Assembly: GCA_023663025.1 (NCBI GenBank)
Contig: JAMPIC010000009.1
Coordinates: forward strand, 1 to 64,000
Reading direction: 5' to 3'
Source: Prevotella sp.
GTDB taxonomy: Bacteria > Bacillota > Clostridia > Oscillospirales > Ruminococcaceae
DNA: 64,000 nt
The notes under the pieces were generated by a model. It saw only the letters and a list, made by a program, of their open reading frames with translations. It had not been told where the DNA came from and did not search any database. The translations under genes and the position numbers were made by a program. Shown piece after piece: positions 16,806 to 25,388 of this stretch. The first letter of the stretch is position 1; each line of letters begins with the position of its first letter.

Positions 16806-18068
16806 ATGCAGAAGCTGGTTATAAACGGAGGCAAAAAACTTAACGGAGAGATACGCATTCAGGGGGCGAAAAACGCCGCGCTGCCCATAATGGCGGCGTC
16901 TGTGCTGTGCGGGGAAAGCGGCGGGAAAATCACCCTGCGGAACTGCCCGAAAATATCGGACGTTTACGCCGCGATGAGGATACTTACATATCTTGGCTGC
17001 AAAGCAAGCTTTGAGAACGGCACTGCCGTGATAATCCCCGAAAGCGTTTCCCGTCCCGAAATATCCGACGAGCTTATGCGGGAGATGCGTTCCTCCATAT
17101 TTTTCCTCGGAGCGATACTCGGCAGAACGGGCAGATGCAGGATAACCCTGCCGGGCGGCTGCGACTTGGGACCCAGACCGATAGATATGCACATTTCCGC
17201 CCTGAGAAAAATGGGCGTTTCCATAAAAGAGGAATACGGCGCGCTGGACTGCCGCGCGGAAAAGGGTCTGCACGGGACGAAGATTTCCCTGTCCTTTCCC
17301 TCGGTGGGGACTACCGAAAACATCATGATGGCAGCCGCTCTCGCGGAGGGAACCACCGTTATCGGCAACGCCGCCCGCGAGCCGGAAATAGCCGACCTTG
17401 CCGGATTTCTCAACCGCTGCGGCGCGGAAATAAGCGGCGCGGGCGGCGGGAAGATCGTCATAAACGGCGTTAAGGAGCTTCACGGCTGCGAATATGAGAT
17501 AATGCCCGACAGGATAGCCTGCGCGACCTATCTCGCGTGTACCGCTTCGGCGGGGGGAGAGCTTGTCATAAGCGGCTGCCGTCCTTGGGATACGGAAAGC
17601 ATTCTTCCCGTGTTTGAGCAGATGGGCTGCAAGGTGGGCACTCTCGACGATAAAATCTACTTCAGCGCAGACCGTCCCCTGCGGGCGGTAAACCCCATAC
17701 GGACTATGGTCTATCCGGGCTTTCCCACTGACGCGCAGGCTCCCGTTATGGCTTCCCTGTGCAAGGCGAAGGGCACGTCGGTTTTCGTGGAGAATATCTT
17801 CGAGAGCCGCTACAAGCACGTTGCGGGACTTACCCGAATGGGTGCGGATATTCTTGTGGAGGGAAAAGTGGCGGTCATAGAGGGCGTGAACAGGCTGTAC
17901 GGCGTAAAGACGGAAGCTCCCGACCTGAGAGGGGGAGCGGGACTTGTGGCTGCGGCTCTCGCCGCGGAGGGAACAAGCGAGATAACCAACATTCACTACA
18001 TCGACCGGGGCTACGAGGATATAGAGAACGTGCTGTCCTCGCTGGGCGCGGACATAAAGAGAGTGTAA
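16806..18068 (+). CDS. murA: UDP-N-acetylglucosamine 1-carboxyvinyltransferase MurA
   Basis: The 420-residue EPSP-synthase-fold enzyme has KLNGEIRIQGAKNAALPIMAA at the N-terminus, the catalytic-loop PGGCDLGPRPIDMH with C119 (the fosfomycin-target cysteine), and YPGFPTDAQAPVMA. It catalyses the first committed step of peptidoglycan synthesis. Its place inside the dcw cluster between murG and divIB is typical of Firmicutes. Full length. AAGGGAG lies upstream of the ATG. Confidence 0.96.
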   Translation: MQKLVINGGKKLNGEIRIQGAKNAALPIMAASVLCGESGGKITLRNCPKISDVYAAMRILTYLGCKASFENGTAVIIPESVSRPEISDELMREMRSSIFFLGAILGRTGRCRITLPGGCDLGPRPIDMHISALRKMGVSIKEEYGALDCRAEKGLHGTKISLSFPSVGTTENIMMAAALAEGTTVIGNAAREPEIADLAGFLNRCGAEISGAGGGKIVINGVKELHGCEYEIMPDRIACATYLACTASAGGELVISGCRPWDTESILPVFEQMGCKVGTLDDKIYFSADRPLRAVNPIRTMVYPGFPTDAQAPVMASLCKAKGTSVFVENIFESRYKHVAGLTRMGADILVEGKVAVIEGVNRLYGVKTEAPDLRGGAGLVAAALAAEGTSEITNIHYIDRGYEDIENVLSSLGADIKRV

Positions 18069-18093
18069 AAAGATAACCGTGAAAGGAGCGGAC

Positions 18094-18990
18094 GTGAAAA
18101 TGCGCGACAGCGCAAACGGCGGAAAGCCGCAAAAGCGAAAACGGAATATGTCGCTTCACTACGGCGCTGTGGCGCTGATAGTGATGATAATATTTACCGT
18201 CCTGTCTCTGACGGTGCTGTTTAATATCGAGACTGCCGTTGTGACCGGCTCGTCAATGTACACCGCCGAGGAAATAGTCGCCGTCAGCGGCATCGAGGGC
18301 GGCGACAACATGATAAGGAAAAACCTCGGCAAGGCGGAGCAGGACATCACTTCCGAGCTTGTCTACATAGAGGAAGCGCATATCAGACGGAAGCTCCCCT
18401 CTTCGGTGGAAATAACGGTCTTTCCCTGCACTGAGACCGCAAGCCTCCAATGCGAGGACGGCTACATGATAATCAGCGGAACGGGAAAAATACTCAGACT
18501 GTCGGAAGAACCCGCCGAGGACACGCAGGTGTTCTTCGGAGCGGATCCCGCCGAGGAACTGAAGATCGGGGATACGTTCAGATCCGAGGACGAAGCAAAG
18601 ACCGACGTCGTTTTCAAGCTTACGGAGCTTGCGGAAAACAAGTTCGTGTCGGAAATAACGAGCTTCGACGTGAGCAACCGTCTCAATATAAGCTGCGTTT
18701 ACGACAACAGAATAGACATAGAGCTGGGAGTAATTACCGACGCAGAATACAAATTCAAACTCGCAGACAAGATAATTTCCACAAGGATATCGCCCGGCGC
18801 GGAGGGACGGCTGGAAATGCTGGAAAACGGCGGTCGGTTCCTCAGCAAAGCCGACCTGGAGCAGATCGACGAGACTTTCAGGCGCAATTCCGAAAAGGCT
18901 TCGGAGACCGAACCGCCCGAGACCGTCTCCGATACGCCGGAGGAAACCCCCGAGGACACAAACACGTCAACAAAACTTAATTTTGAGTAA
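18094..18990 (+). CDS. divIB: cell-division protein DivIB/FtsQ
   Basis: The bitopic protein of about 298 residues has a basic N-terminal tail (GGKPQKRKRNMS), one membrane segment (LIVMIIFTVLSLTVLF), an extracytoplasmic POTRA domain (FNIETAVVTGSSMYTAEEIVAVSGIEGGDNMIR) and a beta domain, then an acidic, low-complexity C-terminus (SETEPPETVSDTPEETPED). It bridges division proteins at the septum. A GTG start at 18094 fits AAGGAG (18083-18088); the GTG at 18079 lies before that site, and ATG 18100 is a second option. It follows murA by 25 bp. Confidence 0.88.
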   Translation: MKMRDSANGGKPQKRKRNMSLHYGAVALIVMIIFTVLSLTVLFNIETAVVTGSSMYTAEEIVAVSGIEGGDNMIRKNLGKAEQDITSELVYIEEAHIRRKLPSSVEITVFPCTETASLQCEDGYMIISGTGKILRLSEEPAEDTQVFFGADPAEELKIGDTFRSEDEAKTDVVFKLTELAENKFVSEITSFDVSNRLNISCVYDNRIDIELGVITDAEYKFKLADKIISTRISPGAEGRLEMLENGGRFLSKADLEQIDETFRRNSEKASETEPPETVSDTPEETPEDTNTSTKLNFE

Positions 18991-19038
18991 CCGTGTTTAG
19001 TAATTTTTTCTAAAATATAGTTTTTTTTGATAAAACCC

Positions 19039-19067
19039 TTGAAAAATTTTTTAAAGTATGTTAAAAT
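19039..19067 (+). promoter_or_regulatory. ftsZ promoter
   Basis: TTGAAA (19039-19044) and TAAAAT (19062-19067) are separated by 17 bp in an AT-rich stretch, leaving a leader of about 130 nt before ftsZ. This separates ftsZ from the upstream cluster. Confidence 0.65.
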
Positions 19068-19207
19068 AAATGTTGTATATGTGGAAAGTGTCCCTTTCGG
19101 CAGCCGCTCCTATCCGCGGGACTGACGGAAATCGGCATGAACGGCGTTTTTCGGCGCTGCCGCAGAATATGACTTTTTATGGAATTTAAATTAGGAGGAC
19201 ATTGTAA

Positions 19208-20296
19208 ATGGGATTTTCTGTCGATAACGAGGAAGTCTTTTCCGATATTAATATAAAAGTCGTGGGCGTCGGCGGAGGCGGCGGAAACGCGCTTAACTGC
19301 ATGGCGACCGAGGGCATTTTCGACGTTGAGTTCATCGCCGTGAATACCGACGCTGCCGCTTTGCGTTCTTCCAAAGCGTCAACGAAGGTGCAGATAGGCG
19401 AAAAGCTCACGAGAGGACGGGGCGCGGGCAACAAGCCCGAAATAGGCGAACGTTCCGCTCAGGAGAACCGGGACGAGATCGCGGCGGCTCTCAAGGGCGC
19501 GACCATGGTGTTCATCGCTGCCGGCATGGGCGGAGGAACAGGCACAGGCGCGGCTCCCGTTGTGGCGGAGGTCGCCAAGGAAATGGATATCCTTACCGTT
19601 GCCGTTGTGACAAAGCCGTTCAATTTTGAGCAGAAAGCCAAAATGGTTCAGGCGGAGCGCGGAATAGGCGAACTTATGAAAAACGTGGATTCCCTTGTGG
19701 TTATCCCCAATGAGAGACTTATTTCCACCAGCGACAAGCCCCTTACCATGAAGGAAAGCTTCGCTATGGCGGACAATATACTTAAAACGGGCGTAAAGTC
19801 CATTGCAGAGCTTATCACGGTGGACGGCTTTATCAACCTCGATTTCGCGGACGTTGAAACTACCATGAAAAACGCGGGTTACGCACATATGGCTATCGGT
19901 CACGGATCGGGCAAGGACAAGGCTGCCGAGGCGGCGAACGCCGTTATCACAAGTCCGCTGCTCGAAACTTCTATCAAAGGCGCTACAAGGCTGCTGGTCA
20001 ATATCGTCATGTCCGAGGACGCGCTGTCCACGGATATCGACACGGCAACAAAGCTTATCACCGAGGCTGCCGATCCGGAAGTTGAACTTATCTTCGGCGC
20101 AAGCTTCAACGACAAGATGGAGGACGAGATCAATCTTACCGTAATTGCGTCGGGATTCAAGGATTTCGGCGCGGGAAATGTGGTAAAGGCGGATTCCCCC
20201 GCGGAAGCGGCTTCCGAAGCAGATGCTGCTCCCGCACCGACCTCCGCGATCGACGATTACGCCGCGCTGTTTAAAATTTTCGACGACAGAACCTAA
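19208..20296 (+). CDS. ftsZ: cell-division GTPase FtsZ
   Basis: The 362-residue tubulin homologue has IKVVGVGGGGGNALN, the signature GMGGGTGTGAAPV for GTP binding, the T7 loop NLDFADVETTM and a variable acidic linker. The C-terminal peptide AIDDYAALFKIFDDRT keeps only part of the usual conserved tail that binds FtsA and SepF. ftsA is not next to it here. AGGAGG precedes the ATG. It forms the division ring. Confidence 0.97.
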   Translation: MGFSVDNEEVFSDINIKVVGVGGGGGNALNCMATEGIFDVEFIAVNTDAAALRSSKASTKVQIGEKLTRGRGAGNKPEIGERSAQENRDEIAAALKGATMVFIAAGMGGGTGTGAAPVVAEVAKEMDILTVAVVTKPFNFEQKAKMVQAERGIGELMKNVDSLVVIPNERLISTSDKPLTMKESFAMADNILKTGVKSIAELITVDGFINLDFADVETTMKNAGYAHMAIGHGSGKDKAAEAANAVITSPLLETSIKGATRLLVNIVMSEDALSTDIDTATKLITEAADPEVELIFGASFNDKMEDEINLTVIASGFKDFGAGNVVKADSPAEAASEADAAPAPTSAIDDYAALFKIFDDRT

Positions 20297-20350
20297 CAGA
20301 ACCCGATCGCCGTTTCGTGCGGCGCTGCGGAAGTGTGATTGCTTTTGCTT

Positions 20351-20402
20351 ATACTGTATGCCGATCAGCTTAGAGGCTTGTCCTTTAGGCTGATCGCAGT
20401 AT
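20351..20402 (+). other. long hairpin downstream of ftsZ
   Basis: ATACTG...CGATCAGC (20351-20369) pairs with GCTGATCG.CAGTAT (20389-20402), enclosing a 19-nt loop. There is no T run after it. The stretch 20297-20604 holds no gene; it contains this hairpin and the tRNA promoter. The role could be mRNA 3'-end protection or weak termination. Confidence 0.5.
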
Positions 20403-20546
20403 GCGTGGTATGCAGGCAGCTTTTGTTTCGGAAACAATTTCTTGCGGGACGTATATTCTCCCTCGAATGCAGTATACTAACGAACGTGTCCGTCAGACGT
20501 GTCCGAAAAATGAATATGAACAATTTGTAAAAAAATCCGACAGCTA

Positions 20547-20575
20547 TTGACAATCACATACAGTTGTGGTAAAAT
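20547..20575 (+). promoter_or_regulatory. promoter of the tRNA-Thr/tRNA-Tyr unit
   Basis: TTGACA (20547-20552) and TAAAAT (20570-20575) with exact 17-bp spacing lie 30 bp before tRNA-Thr. Confidence 0.8.
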
Positions 20576-20604
20576 GATTAAGTCGCTTGAAGAAAGTATG
20601 CTAA

Positions 20605-20680
20605 GCTGGTGTAGCTCAGTTGGTAGAGCAGCTGATTTGTAATCAGCAGGTCGGGGGTTCGAGTCCGTCCACCAGCTCCA
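20605..20680 (+). tRNA. tRNA-Thr (anticodon TGT)
   Basis: A 76-nt cloverleaf with acceptor GCTGGTG/CACCAGC, D loop AGCTCAGTTGGTAGAGC, anticodon stem CTGAT/ATCAG around TTTGTAA (anticodon TGT), T arm GGGTTCGAGTCC and encoded CCA. Confidence 0.95.
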
Positions 20681-20776
20681 TTTTATGCTGAAAAGCAAGC
20701 CGCGAAGCGGTAATTTCTTGCTTCTTGCTTCTAATCAGCAAAGAAAAGAGAACCAAGAGCAGTAGAGGAAACAATT

Positions 20777-20804
20777 TCTAACCTCTAACCTCTAACTTCT
20801 AATG
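20777..20804 (+). repeat. TCTAACC heptamer tandem repeat
   Basis: Four 7-bp units TCTAACC, TCTAACC, TCTAACT, TCTAATG run into the first base of tRNA-Tyr. A TTCTTGC repeat lies about 50 bp upstream in the same tRNA spacer. Confidence 0.55.
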
Positions 20805-20887
20805 GAAGAGTTCCCGAGCGGCCAAAGGGGGCAGACTGTAAATCTGTTGCTTCGGCTTCGGTGGTTCGAATCCACCCTCTTCCACCA
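20804..20887 (+). tRNA. tRNA-Tyr (anticodon GTA)
   Basis: An 84-nt class II tRNA with acceptor GGAAGAG/CTCTTCC, anticodon loop CTGTAAA (anticodon GTA), a long variable arm, T arm GGTTCGAATCC and encoded CCA. Confidence 0.95.
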
Positions 20888-20898
20888 TATTAAAAAAA

Positions 20899-20923
20899 CC
20901 TTGCCTAACAGCAAGGCTTTTTT
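20899..20923 (+). terminator. terminator of the tRNA unit
   Basis: CCTTGC-CTAACA-GCAAGG stem followed by CTTTTTT, starting 12 bp after the CCA of tRNA-Tyr. Confidence 0.85.
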
Positions 20924-21057
20924 ATGTTTGGGACATTTTGGCGGAATTAATATTTTTTCCGACCAATGTTAAAATAAACAGTGCCTGTATACAATTTTTG
21001 TGTACCGTTTGCGGCAAAAAAATTAAATATGTGTGTAAAAAGGAAAGGAAAATTTTT

Positions 21058-22881
21058 ATGGTAAGAGAAGATTTGAGAAACATTGCGATAATCGCCCACG
21101 TCGACCACGGTAAAACAACGCTGGTGGACGAAATGCTCAAGCAGGGCGGCGCGTTCAGGGAAAATCAGAACGTCGCAGAGAGGGTCATGGACTCCAACGA
21201 CCTGGAGCGGGAGCGGGGTATCACTATATTGGCGAAAAATACGTCCGTGATGTATAACGGCGTGAAGATAAATATTATCGACACCCCGGGTCACGCGGAT
21301 TTCGGCGGCGAGGTGGAGCGCGTTCTCAAAATGGTGGACGGCGTTGTGTTGCTTGTGGACGCGGCAGAGGGCTGTATGCCCCAGACCCGTTTCGTTTTGC
21401 AGAAAGCTCTGGAAATGGGTCACAAAATAATCGTCGTGGTGAACAAGATAGATCGTCCCGACGCGCGGCTCGACGAGATAGGCGACGAGGTGCTGGAGCT
21501 TCTTCTCGACCTTGACGCAAGCGACGAGCAGCTTGAAAGTCCCGTTCTGTTCTGTTCGGGACGGGCGGGTACGGCTTCTCTCAGCCAGTACGAGGAGGGC
21601 ACCGACCTTGTCCCCCTGTTTGAGACCATACTTAACCACATTCCCGCTCCCGAGGGGGACGAAACGTCCCCTATGCAGATGCTTATTTCCTGCATAGACT
21701 ACAACGACTATGTGGGACGTATAGGCATAGGCAGGGTAGAGCGGGGCGTTATCAAGGTAAATCAGCCCGTTACCGTGGGAGATTACCACGAAAACCGCAA
21801 GCCTTTCGACAGCAAGGTGGTAACGCTTTACCAGATCGAGGGACTTAACCGCGTTCCCGCCGAGGAAGCCAAGGTGGGCGACATCGTGTGGATATCGGGC
21901 ATCGAGAACATCACCATCGGCGACACTCTCTGCGACCGTTCCTGCTACGAGCCTGTGCCTTTTGTGAAGATATCCGAGCCTACCGTTGAAATGACTTTCT
22001 CGGTAAACGACAGCCCCTTTGCGGGACGTGAGGGCAAGTTCGTCACCTCCCGCCAGCTCCGCGAAAGGCTTTTCAAGGAAATTCTGCGGGACGTTTCCCT
22101 CCGCGTAAGCGAGACGGAAAACACCGACAGCTTCCGCGTTGCGGGACGGGGCGAAATGCACCTGTCCATACTCATCGAAACCATGCGCCGTGAGGGTTAC
22201 GAACTGTCCGTGTCCACCCCGAGGGTGCTGTATAAAGAGATTGACGGCGAACGGTGCGAGCCTGTGGAACGGCTTGTCATAGACGTTCCCGAGGACTTTG
22301 TGGGCGCGGTCATGGAAAAGCTGGGAACGCGCAAGGCGGAGCTTCAGTCCATGCATCCGTCGGGAAGCCGTATGAGACTTGAATTTCTCATACCCTCCCG
22401 GGGACTTTTCGGCTACAAGTCGGAGTTCCTCACCGACACAAAGGGCGAGGGCGTTATCAGCTCGGTTTTCGACAGCTATCAGCCCTACAAGGGGGACATT
22501 CCCCGCAGGAATACGGGTTCGCTGGTTTCCTTTGAGACGGGCGAGGCGGTGACCTACGGACTTTACAACGCTCAGGAGCGGGGCTCTCTCTTTATCGGTG
22601 CGGGCACTGCCGTTTACGAGGGAATGATCGTGGGCGCGTCCCCCAAAGTTGAGGACTTGGTGGTGAACGTCTGCAAGAAAAAGCACCTCACCAACACACG
22701 GGCAAGCGGTTCCGACGACGCTTTGCGGCTCGTCCCGCCGAGAAAGCTTTCCCTTGAGGACAGCCTTGAATTTATCGCGGACGACGAGTTACTGGAAATC
22801 ACCCCCAAATCTATCCGTATCAGAAAGCGTATTCTTGACAACACGCTTCGGGCTAAGCAGCGCGCCAAAGATAAGGCGTAA
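21058..22881 (+). CDS. typA: ribosome-associated translational GTPase TypA/BipA
   Basis: The 607-residue GTPase starts [29 protein letters not shown], the G1 loop of the EF-G-like family. It has the DxPG motif in [33 protein letters not shown], and the TypA C-terminal region ending [28 protein letters not shown]. It binds ribosomes and is linked to stress and cold growth in other bacteria. The ATG at 21058 has AGGAAAGGAAA upstream; an extension to 20938 lacks a ribosome site and is not conserved-looking. Confidence 0.96.
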   Translation: MVREDLRNIAIIAHVDHGKTTLVDEMLKQGGAFRENQNVAERVMDSNDLERERGITILAKNTSVMYNGVKINIIDTPGHADFGGEVERVLKMVDGVVLLVDAAEGCMPQTRFVLQKALEMGHKIIVVVNKIDRPDARLDEIGDEVLELLLDLDASDEQLESPVLFCSGRAGTASLSQYEEGTDLVPLFETILNHIPAPEGDETSPMQMLISCIDYNDYVGRIGIGRVERGVIKVNQPVTVGDYHENRKPFDSKVVTLYQIEGLNRVPAEEAKVGDIVWISGIENITIGDTLCDRSCYEPVPFVKISEPTVEMTFSVNDSPFAGREGKFVTSRQLRERLFKEILRDVSLRVSETENTDSFRVAGRGEMHLSILIETMRREGYELSVSTPRVLYKEIDGERCEPVERLVIDVPEDFVGAVMEKLGTRKAELQSMHPSGSRMRLEFLIPSRGLFGYKSEFLTDTKGEGVISSVFDSYQPYKGDIPRRNTGSLVSFETGEAVTYGLYNAQERGSLFIGAGTAVYEGMIVGASPKVEDLVVNVCKKKHLTNTRASGSDDALRLVPPRKLSLEDSLEFIADDELLEITPKSIRIRKRILDNTLRAKQRAKDKA

Positions 22882-22927
22882 ACACGTCCCTGCAAAAATT
22901 TTGCAAATTTTACAAGGAGCGCCAAAT

Positions 22928-23629
22928 ATGGAAACAGAAAACAAAAAGCTCAAACCAAACGATATGCTTACCCCGTACTTCAGGGACGGCGTAACAAAAA
23001 TACTGTCCGAGCATTTTGACGTAAAATGCTGTGAAAAAGGGTACTGTTGGTTTACCCCTTGGGAGGGACATCAGCGAAAGGCGTTCTGTTTACACTCGGG
23101 GGGCGGAATTCGGTATACATTAAACTGGGGTTATAATTACGACTTTATCCCCGAAAGAAAAAACAGCGGCAAATTCGTTTACCACAGAACGGAAAAAGCT
23201 GTTGCCGTTAATGTTGCCGACAATTTTTTTAATCACGTTGATTACGACCCCAAAAGAATGAGCCACAATGAAACCTTTAAAATAAGAGAAAAATACTGCT
23301 TATCCTTATATAATTTTGAATATTTTAACATTAAGGACGTTAATTCCGCCTATGAGTACGTTCAAGAAAAAACGCGGCTCAATATTCCTTTTATGCTTGA
23401 CTTTTTCGGCCGCGTACGCACTGTTGACGACGCTGTCGAGTACCTTGACCGTGAAATCGCAAAATTCGATACGCTTTTCGGAACCATTAATATGCGTTAC
23501 ACCAAAGCGTTTTTGCACGCTTACCTCAAACAGCCCGGCAAAGCGGAGGAGGCTCTCGGAAAAATATATGAAAACGGCGTACCCAACGACATTGCGGAAC
23601 GGATTAAAAAGGTTTGCGAAACGGAGTAA
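22928..23629 (+). CDS. uncharacterised protein, possibly DUF4304-like
   Basis: The 233-residue soluble protein has no signal or membrane segment. The N-terminal half reads like a family of small proteins of unknown function (ILSEHFDVKCCEKGYCWFTPWEG...RKAFCLHSGGGIRYTLNWGYNYDFIP) with aromatic-rich strands resembling DUF4304; this is a weak resemblance. The C-terminal half is helical and repeat-like (YTKAFLHAYLKQPGKAEEALGKIYE), recalling TPR-type packing. AAGGAG supports the ATG at 22928. It lies between typA and yqeG, all on the plus strand. Confidence 0.7.
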   Translation: METENKKLKPNDMLTPYFRDGVTKILSEHFDVKCCEKGYCWFTPWEGHQRKAFCLHSGGGIRYTLNWGYNYDFIPERKNSGKFVYHRTEKAVAVNVADNFFNHVDYDPKRMSHNETFKIREKYCLSLYNFEYFNIKDVNSAYEYVQEKTRLNIPFMLDFFGRVRTVDDAVEYLDREIAKFDTLFGTINMRYTKAFLHAYLKQPGKAEEALGKIYENGVPNDIAERIKKVCETE

Positions 23630-23662
23630 AATTACATAACGTACTTAATGAAAGGATTTTTT

Positions 23663-24169
23663 ATGGCAATTTTCAAACCCACCTACGCGCTCCGAAAAAT
23701 AACGGAAATAACCCCGTCCGCGCTGAAAAAACGGGGCATAAAGGCTTTGATACTGGACGTTGACAACACCCTTACCACCCACAACAACCCCGTCCCCGCC
23801 GAGGGCGTCCGCGAATGGGTTGAGGAAATGAAGTCCGCAGGGATAAGGCTGATTATCGTCAGCAACAACAACGCCGATCGGGTCACGCCCTTTGCGGAAA
23901 CGCTGGGACTGCATTTCGTCCCCAACGGCGCGAAGCCACTGCCCATTGGCTTTAAACGGGCGGTTGCGGAGCTTCGGGCGGAGGGTATCCCCAAAAACCG
24001 CATTGCCGCCGTGGGCGACCAAATTTTTACCGACATTCTCGGCGCGAACCTTGCGGGGGTGCGTTCGGTTTTCGTGTACCCGATAGAGCCGGAAACAAGT
24101 CTGCCGTTCAGATTTAAGCGCGCGGTGGAGAAGCCGCTGCTGCCGAAAAGGTTCGGGAAATTCGATTAA
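23663..24169 (+). CDS. yqeG: YqeG-family HAD phosphatase
   Basis: The product of about 168 residues is a HAD superfamily IIIA hydrolase: LILDVDNTLTTHNN carries the nucleophile DxD pattern, IVSNNNADRV is motif II, GAKPLPIGFKRA supplies the lysine, and AAVGDQIFTDILGANLAG the acidic motif. The C-terminal RFKRAVEKPLLPKRF is typical of YqeG, found beside ribosome-assembly genes in Firmicutes. The chosen ATG at 23663 follows AAAGGA; the in-frame ATG at 23648 precedes that site. Confidence 0.9.
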   Translation: MAIFKPTYALRKITEITPSALKKRGIKALILDVDNTLTTHNNPVPAEGVREWVEEMKSAGIRLIIVSNNNADRVTPFAETLGLHFVPNGAKPLPIGFKRAVAELRAEGIPKNRIAAVGDQIFTDILGANLAGVRSVFVYPIEPETSLPFRFKRAVEKPLLPKRFGKFD

Positions 24170-24170
24170 A

Positions 24171-24207
24171 AAACAGATCGGAAGGTGTAAAGCTTTCCGA
24201 TCTGTTT
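24171..24207. terminator. bidirectional terminator
   Basis: AAACAGATCGGAA and TTCCGATCTGTTT form a 13-bp stem between the convergent yqeG and XRE genes, with T runs in both directions. Confidence 0.88.
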
Positions 24208-24540
24208 TTATTTTATAGCGTCCGCAAGAGCTTTCAGCAGGGCGGCGATTTTTGTTTTGTCGGCGGAACGGCATTCCGCGGCGGCACGGAGCAGCTCCTG
24301 CTGTTCGCGGGTCAGGTCGCTGCGGGTAAGTCCGCGCTTGTCATTGGTAAGCCCCGCGATGTAGTCAAGGCTGACGTTGTAATATTTTGCCAGGGCTATG
24401 GCGCGCTCGAAAGGTATCTCGCTCGTGCCCTTTTCATAGACCGCGTAATACTGATACGCTGTGCCGAGATAGTCGGCAATTTCCCGCTGGGTCTTGTCGC
24501 TGTCCTCGCGTAAATCTCTTATTCTCGGATAGTATGCCAT
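24208..24540 (-). CDS. XRE-family helix-turn-helix regulator
   Basis: The 110-residue protein has an N-terminal Cro/CI-type HTH: PRIRDLREDSDKTQREIADYLGTAYQYYAVYEKGTSEIPFERAIALAKYYNVSLDYIAGLT. A short helical tail carries clustered charged residues. It is transcribed divergently from a three-gene unit of tiny proteins and very likely regulates that unit. AAGGAGG lies upstream of the ATG. No protease or toxin domain is fused. Confidence 0.9.
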   Translation of the reverse strand: MAYYPRIRDLREDSDKTQREIADYLGTAYQYYAVYEKGTSEIPFERAIALAKYYNVSLDYIAGLTNDKRGLTRSDLTREQQELLRAAAECRSADKTKIAALLKALADAIK

Positions 24541-24592
24541 GATATTTCATGCCTCCTTATAAAAAAATATAACATATTTCTTTATTTTTTGC

Positions 24593-24653
24593 TTGACAAT
24601 CCAATATATTTATGTTATAATATGTCTATAATCCGAGTAATATATAGGATTGT
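24593..24653 (+). promoter_or_regulatory. promoter and inverted-repeat operator of the tiny-protein unit
   Basis: TTGACA (24593-24598) and TATAAT (24616-24621) are 17 bp apart. ACAATCCAATATA (24596-24608) and TATATAGGATTGT (24641-24653) are an inverted repeat (12 of 13 matching) flanking the -10 and start site. The arrangement fits an XRE dimer or tetramer blocking the promoter. Confidence 0.72.
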
Positions 24654-24671
24654 ATCAAAAGGAGAATGACT

Positions 24672-24884
24672 ATGGCTGGTAAAAAGTGTCCTAACTGCGG
24701 AAAAGCAACTTTTTTTAAAACGCCCACAGGCGGGTCTTGTAGCAGTTGTGGATATACAATGGAAGTTCGTCCAAACGATGGCACAGGCGGCAAGGGCATA
24801 AAATGTTTAAACTGTGGAAACTACACAGTTTTTAAAAATGTTTGCAGAAGCTGCGGTGCTGAATATAAGGTGGTGAAAAAATGA
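24672..24884 (+). CDS. small double zinc-ribbon protein
   Basis: A 70-residue protein with two CxxC...CxxC ribbons: CPNCGKATFFKTPTGGSCSSCG (residues 5-26) and CLNCGNYTVFKNVCRSCG (44-61). The two halves are internal repeats, each able to bind one zinc. AAAGGAG sits 7 nt before the ATG at 24672. Its stop overlaps the start of the next gene (ATGA), so the two are translationally coupled. Function unknown. Confidence 0.75.
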   Translation: MAGKKCPNCGKATFFKTPTGGSCSSCGYTMEVRPNDGTGGKGIKCLNCGNYTVFKNVCRSCGAEYKVVKK

Positions 24885-25072
24885 GTATAATGGAAACAGC
24901 TGCACAAGCGGCAGTTAAAACCGCAGAGACAGCTTCTAAAGTACATCCGGTTGTCGGAGTATTGGTAGGTGCTGGCGTATTTTTAGCTGGTCTCGGAGCA
25001 TCCGGAATTTGCGATATTGTTGGAAAAATTATTGACAACAATGAAAAGAAAAAAAGAACGGACAATAACTGA
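24881..25072 (+). CDS. small membrane protein, glycine/alanine-rich
   Basis: A 63-residue protein with an amphipathic alanine-rich N-terminus (ETAAQAAVKTAETASK), one hydrophobic segment (VVGVLVGAGVFLAGLGASGI) and a basic tail (NNEKKKRTDNN). Size and layout resemble small membrane-active peptides, but nothing proves toxicity. It overlaps the zinc-ribbon gene by 4 nt. Confidence 0.7.
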   Translation: MSIMETAAQAAVKTAETASKVHPVVGVLVGAGVFLAGLGASGICDIVGKIIDNNEKKKRTDNN

Positions 25073-25095
25073 TATTTATAAAGGAAGTGATACTT

Positions 25096-25254
25096 ATGCC
25101 GGTTTGCACAGACGACTACGAAAGAGACCCTCGCAAAAGGTTATCTCTTACGCATATCGTAATTGCTCCCCTTGCTATAGTATTGGCAGGAACTTTGTAT
25201 GTTATCGGAGCAATTTCTGATTCCGTATCAAAGAAAAAAGGTAACAAAAAATAA
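25096..25254 (+). CDS. very small membrane protein
   Basis: A 52-residue frame with a charged N-terminus (CTDDYERDPRKR), one hydrophobic helix (IVIAPLAIVLAGTLYVIGAI) and a lysine-rich tail. AAGGAAGTG lies 6 nt before the ATG, and a hairpin follows the stop. It is the third gene of the XRE-divergent unit. No homologue recognised. Confidence 0.65.
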   Translation: MPVCTDDYERDPRKRLSLTHIVIAPLAIVLAGTLYVIGAISDSVSKKKGNKK

Positions 25255-25266
25255 TACTGTTTTTAT

Positions 25267-25294
25267 GCCACCGTGCCCCGCAAAGCACGGCGGC
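25267..25294 (+). terminator. terminator of the tiny-protein unit
   Basis: GCCACCGTGC and GCACGGCGGC pair (one mismatch) with an 8-nt loop, followed by GTATTTTC. Located 12 bp after the last small gene. Confidence 0.65.
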
Positions 25295-25316
25295 GTATTT
25301 TCCCCCCAAAAAGCAA

Positions 25317-25346
25317 TTGACATTCCACCCTTTCCCGTGATATAAT
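25317..25346 (+). promoter_or_regulatory. promoter of the endonuclease IV-like gene
   Basis: TTGACA (25317-25322), 18-bp spacer, TATAAT (25341-25346), followed 30 bp later by AAGGAAA and the ATG. Confidence 0.78.
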
Positions 25347-25388
25347 TATACTCGAACAAATATCACGTCAAGGAAAGGAAACTGAAAA

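Noticed and set aside
16185..17996. 603-codon frame opposite murG-murA
   Set aside because: Antisense to two certain genes; low-complexity basic translation.
20947..22686. 579-codon frame opposite typA
   Set aside because: Antisense shadow; typA is unambiguous.
25317..25388. Possible riboswitch in front of the endonuclease IV-like gene
   Set aside because: The leader is only about 40 nt after the promoter and no aptamer pattern is visible.
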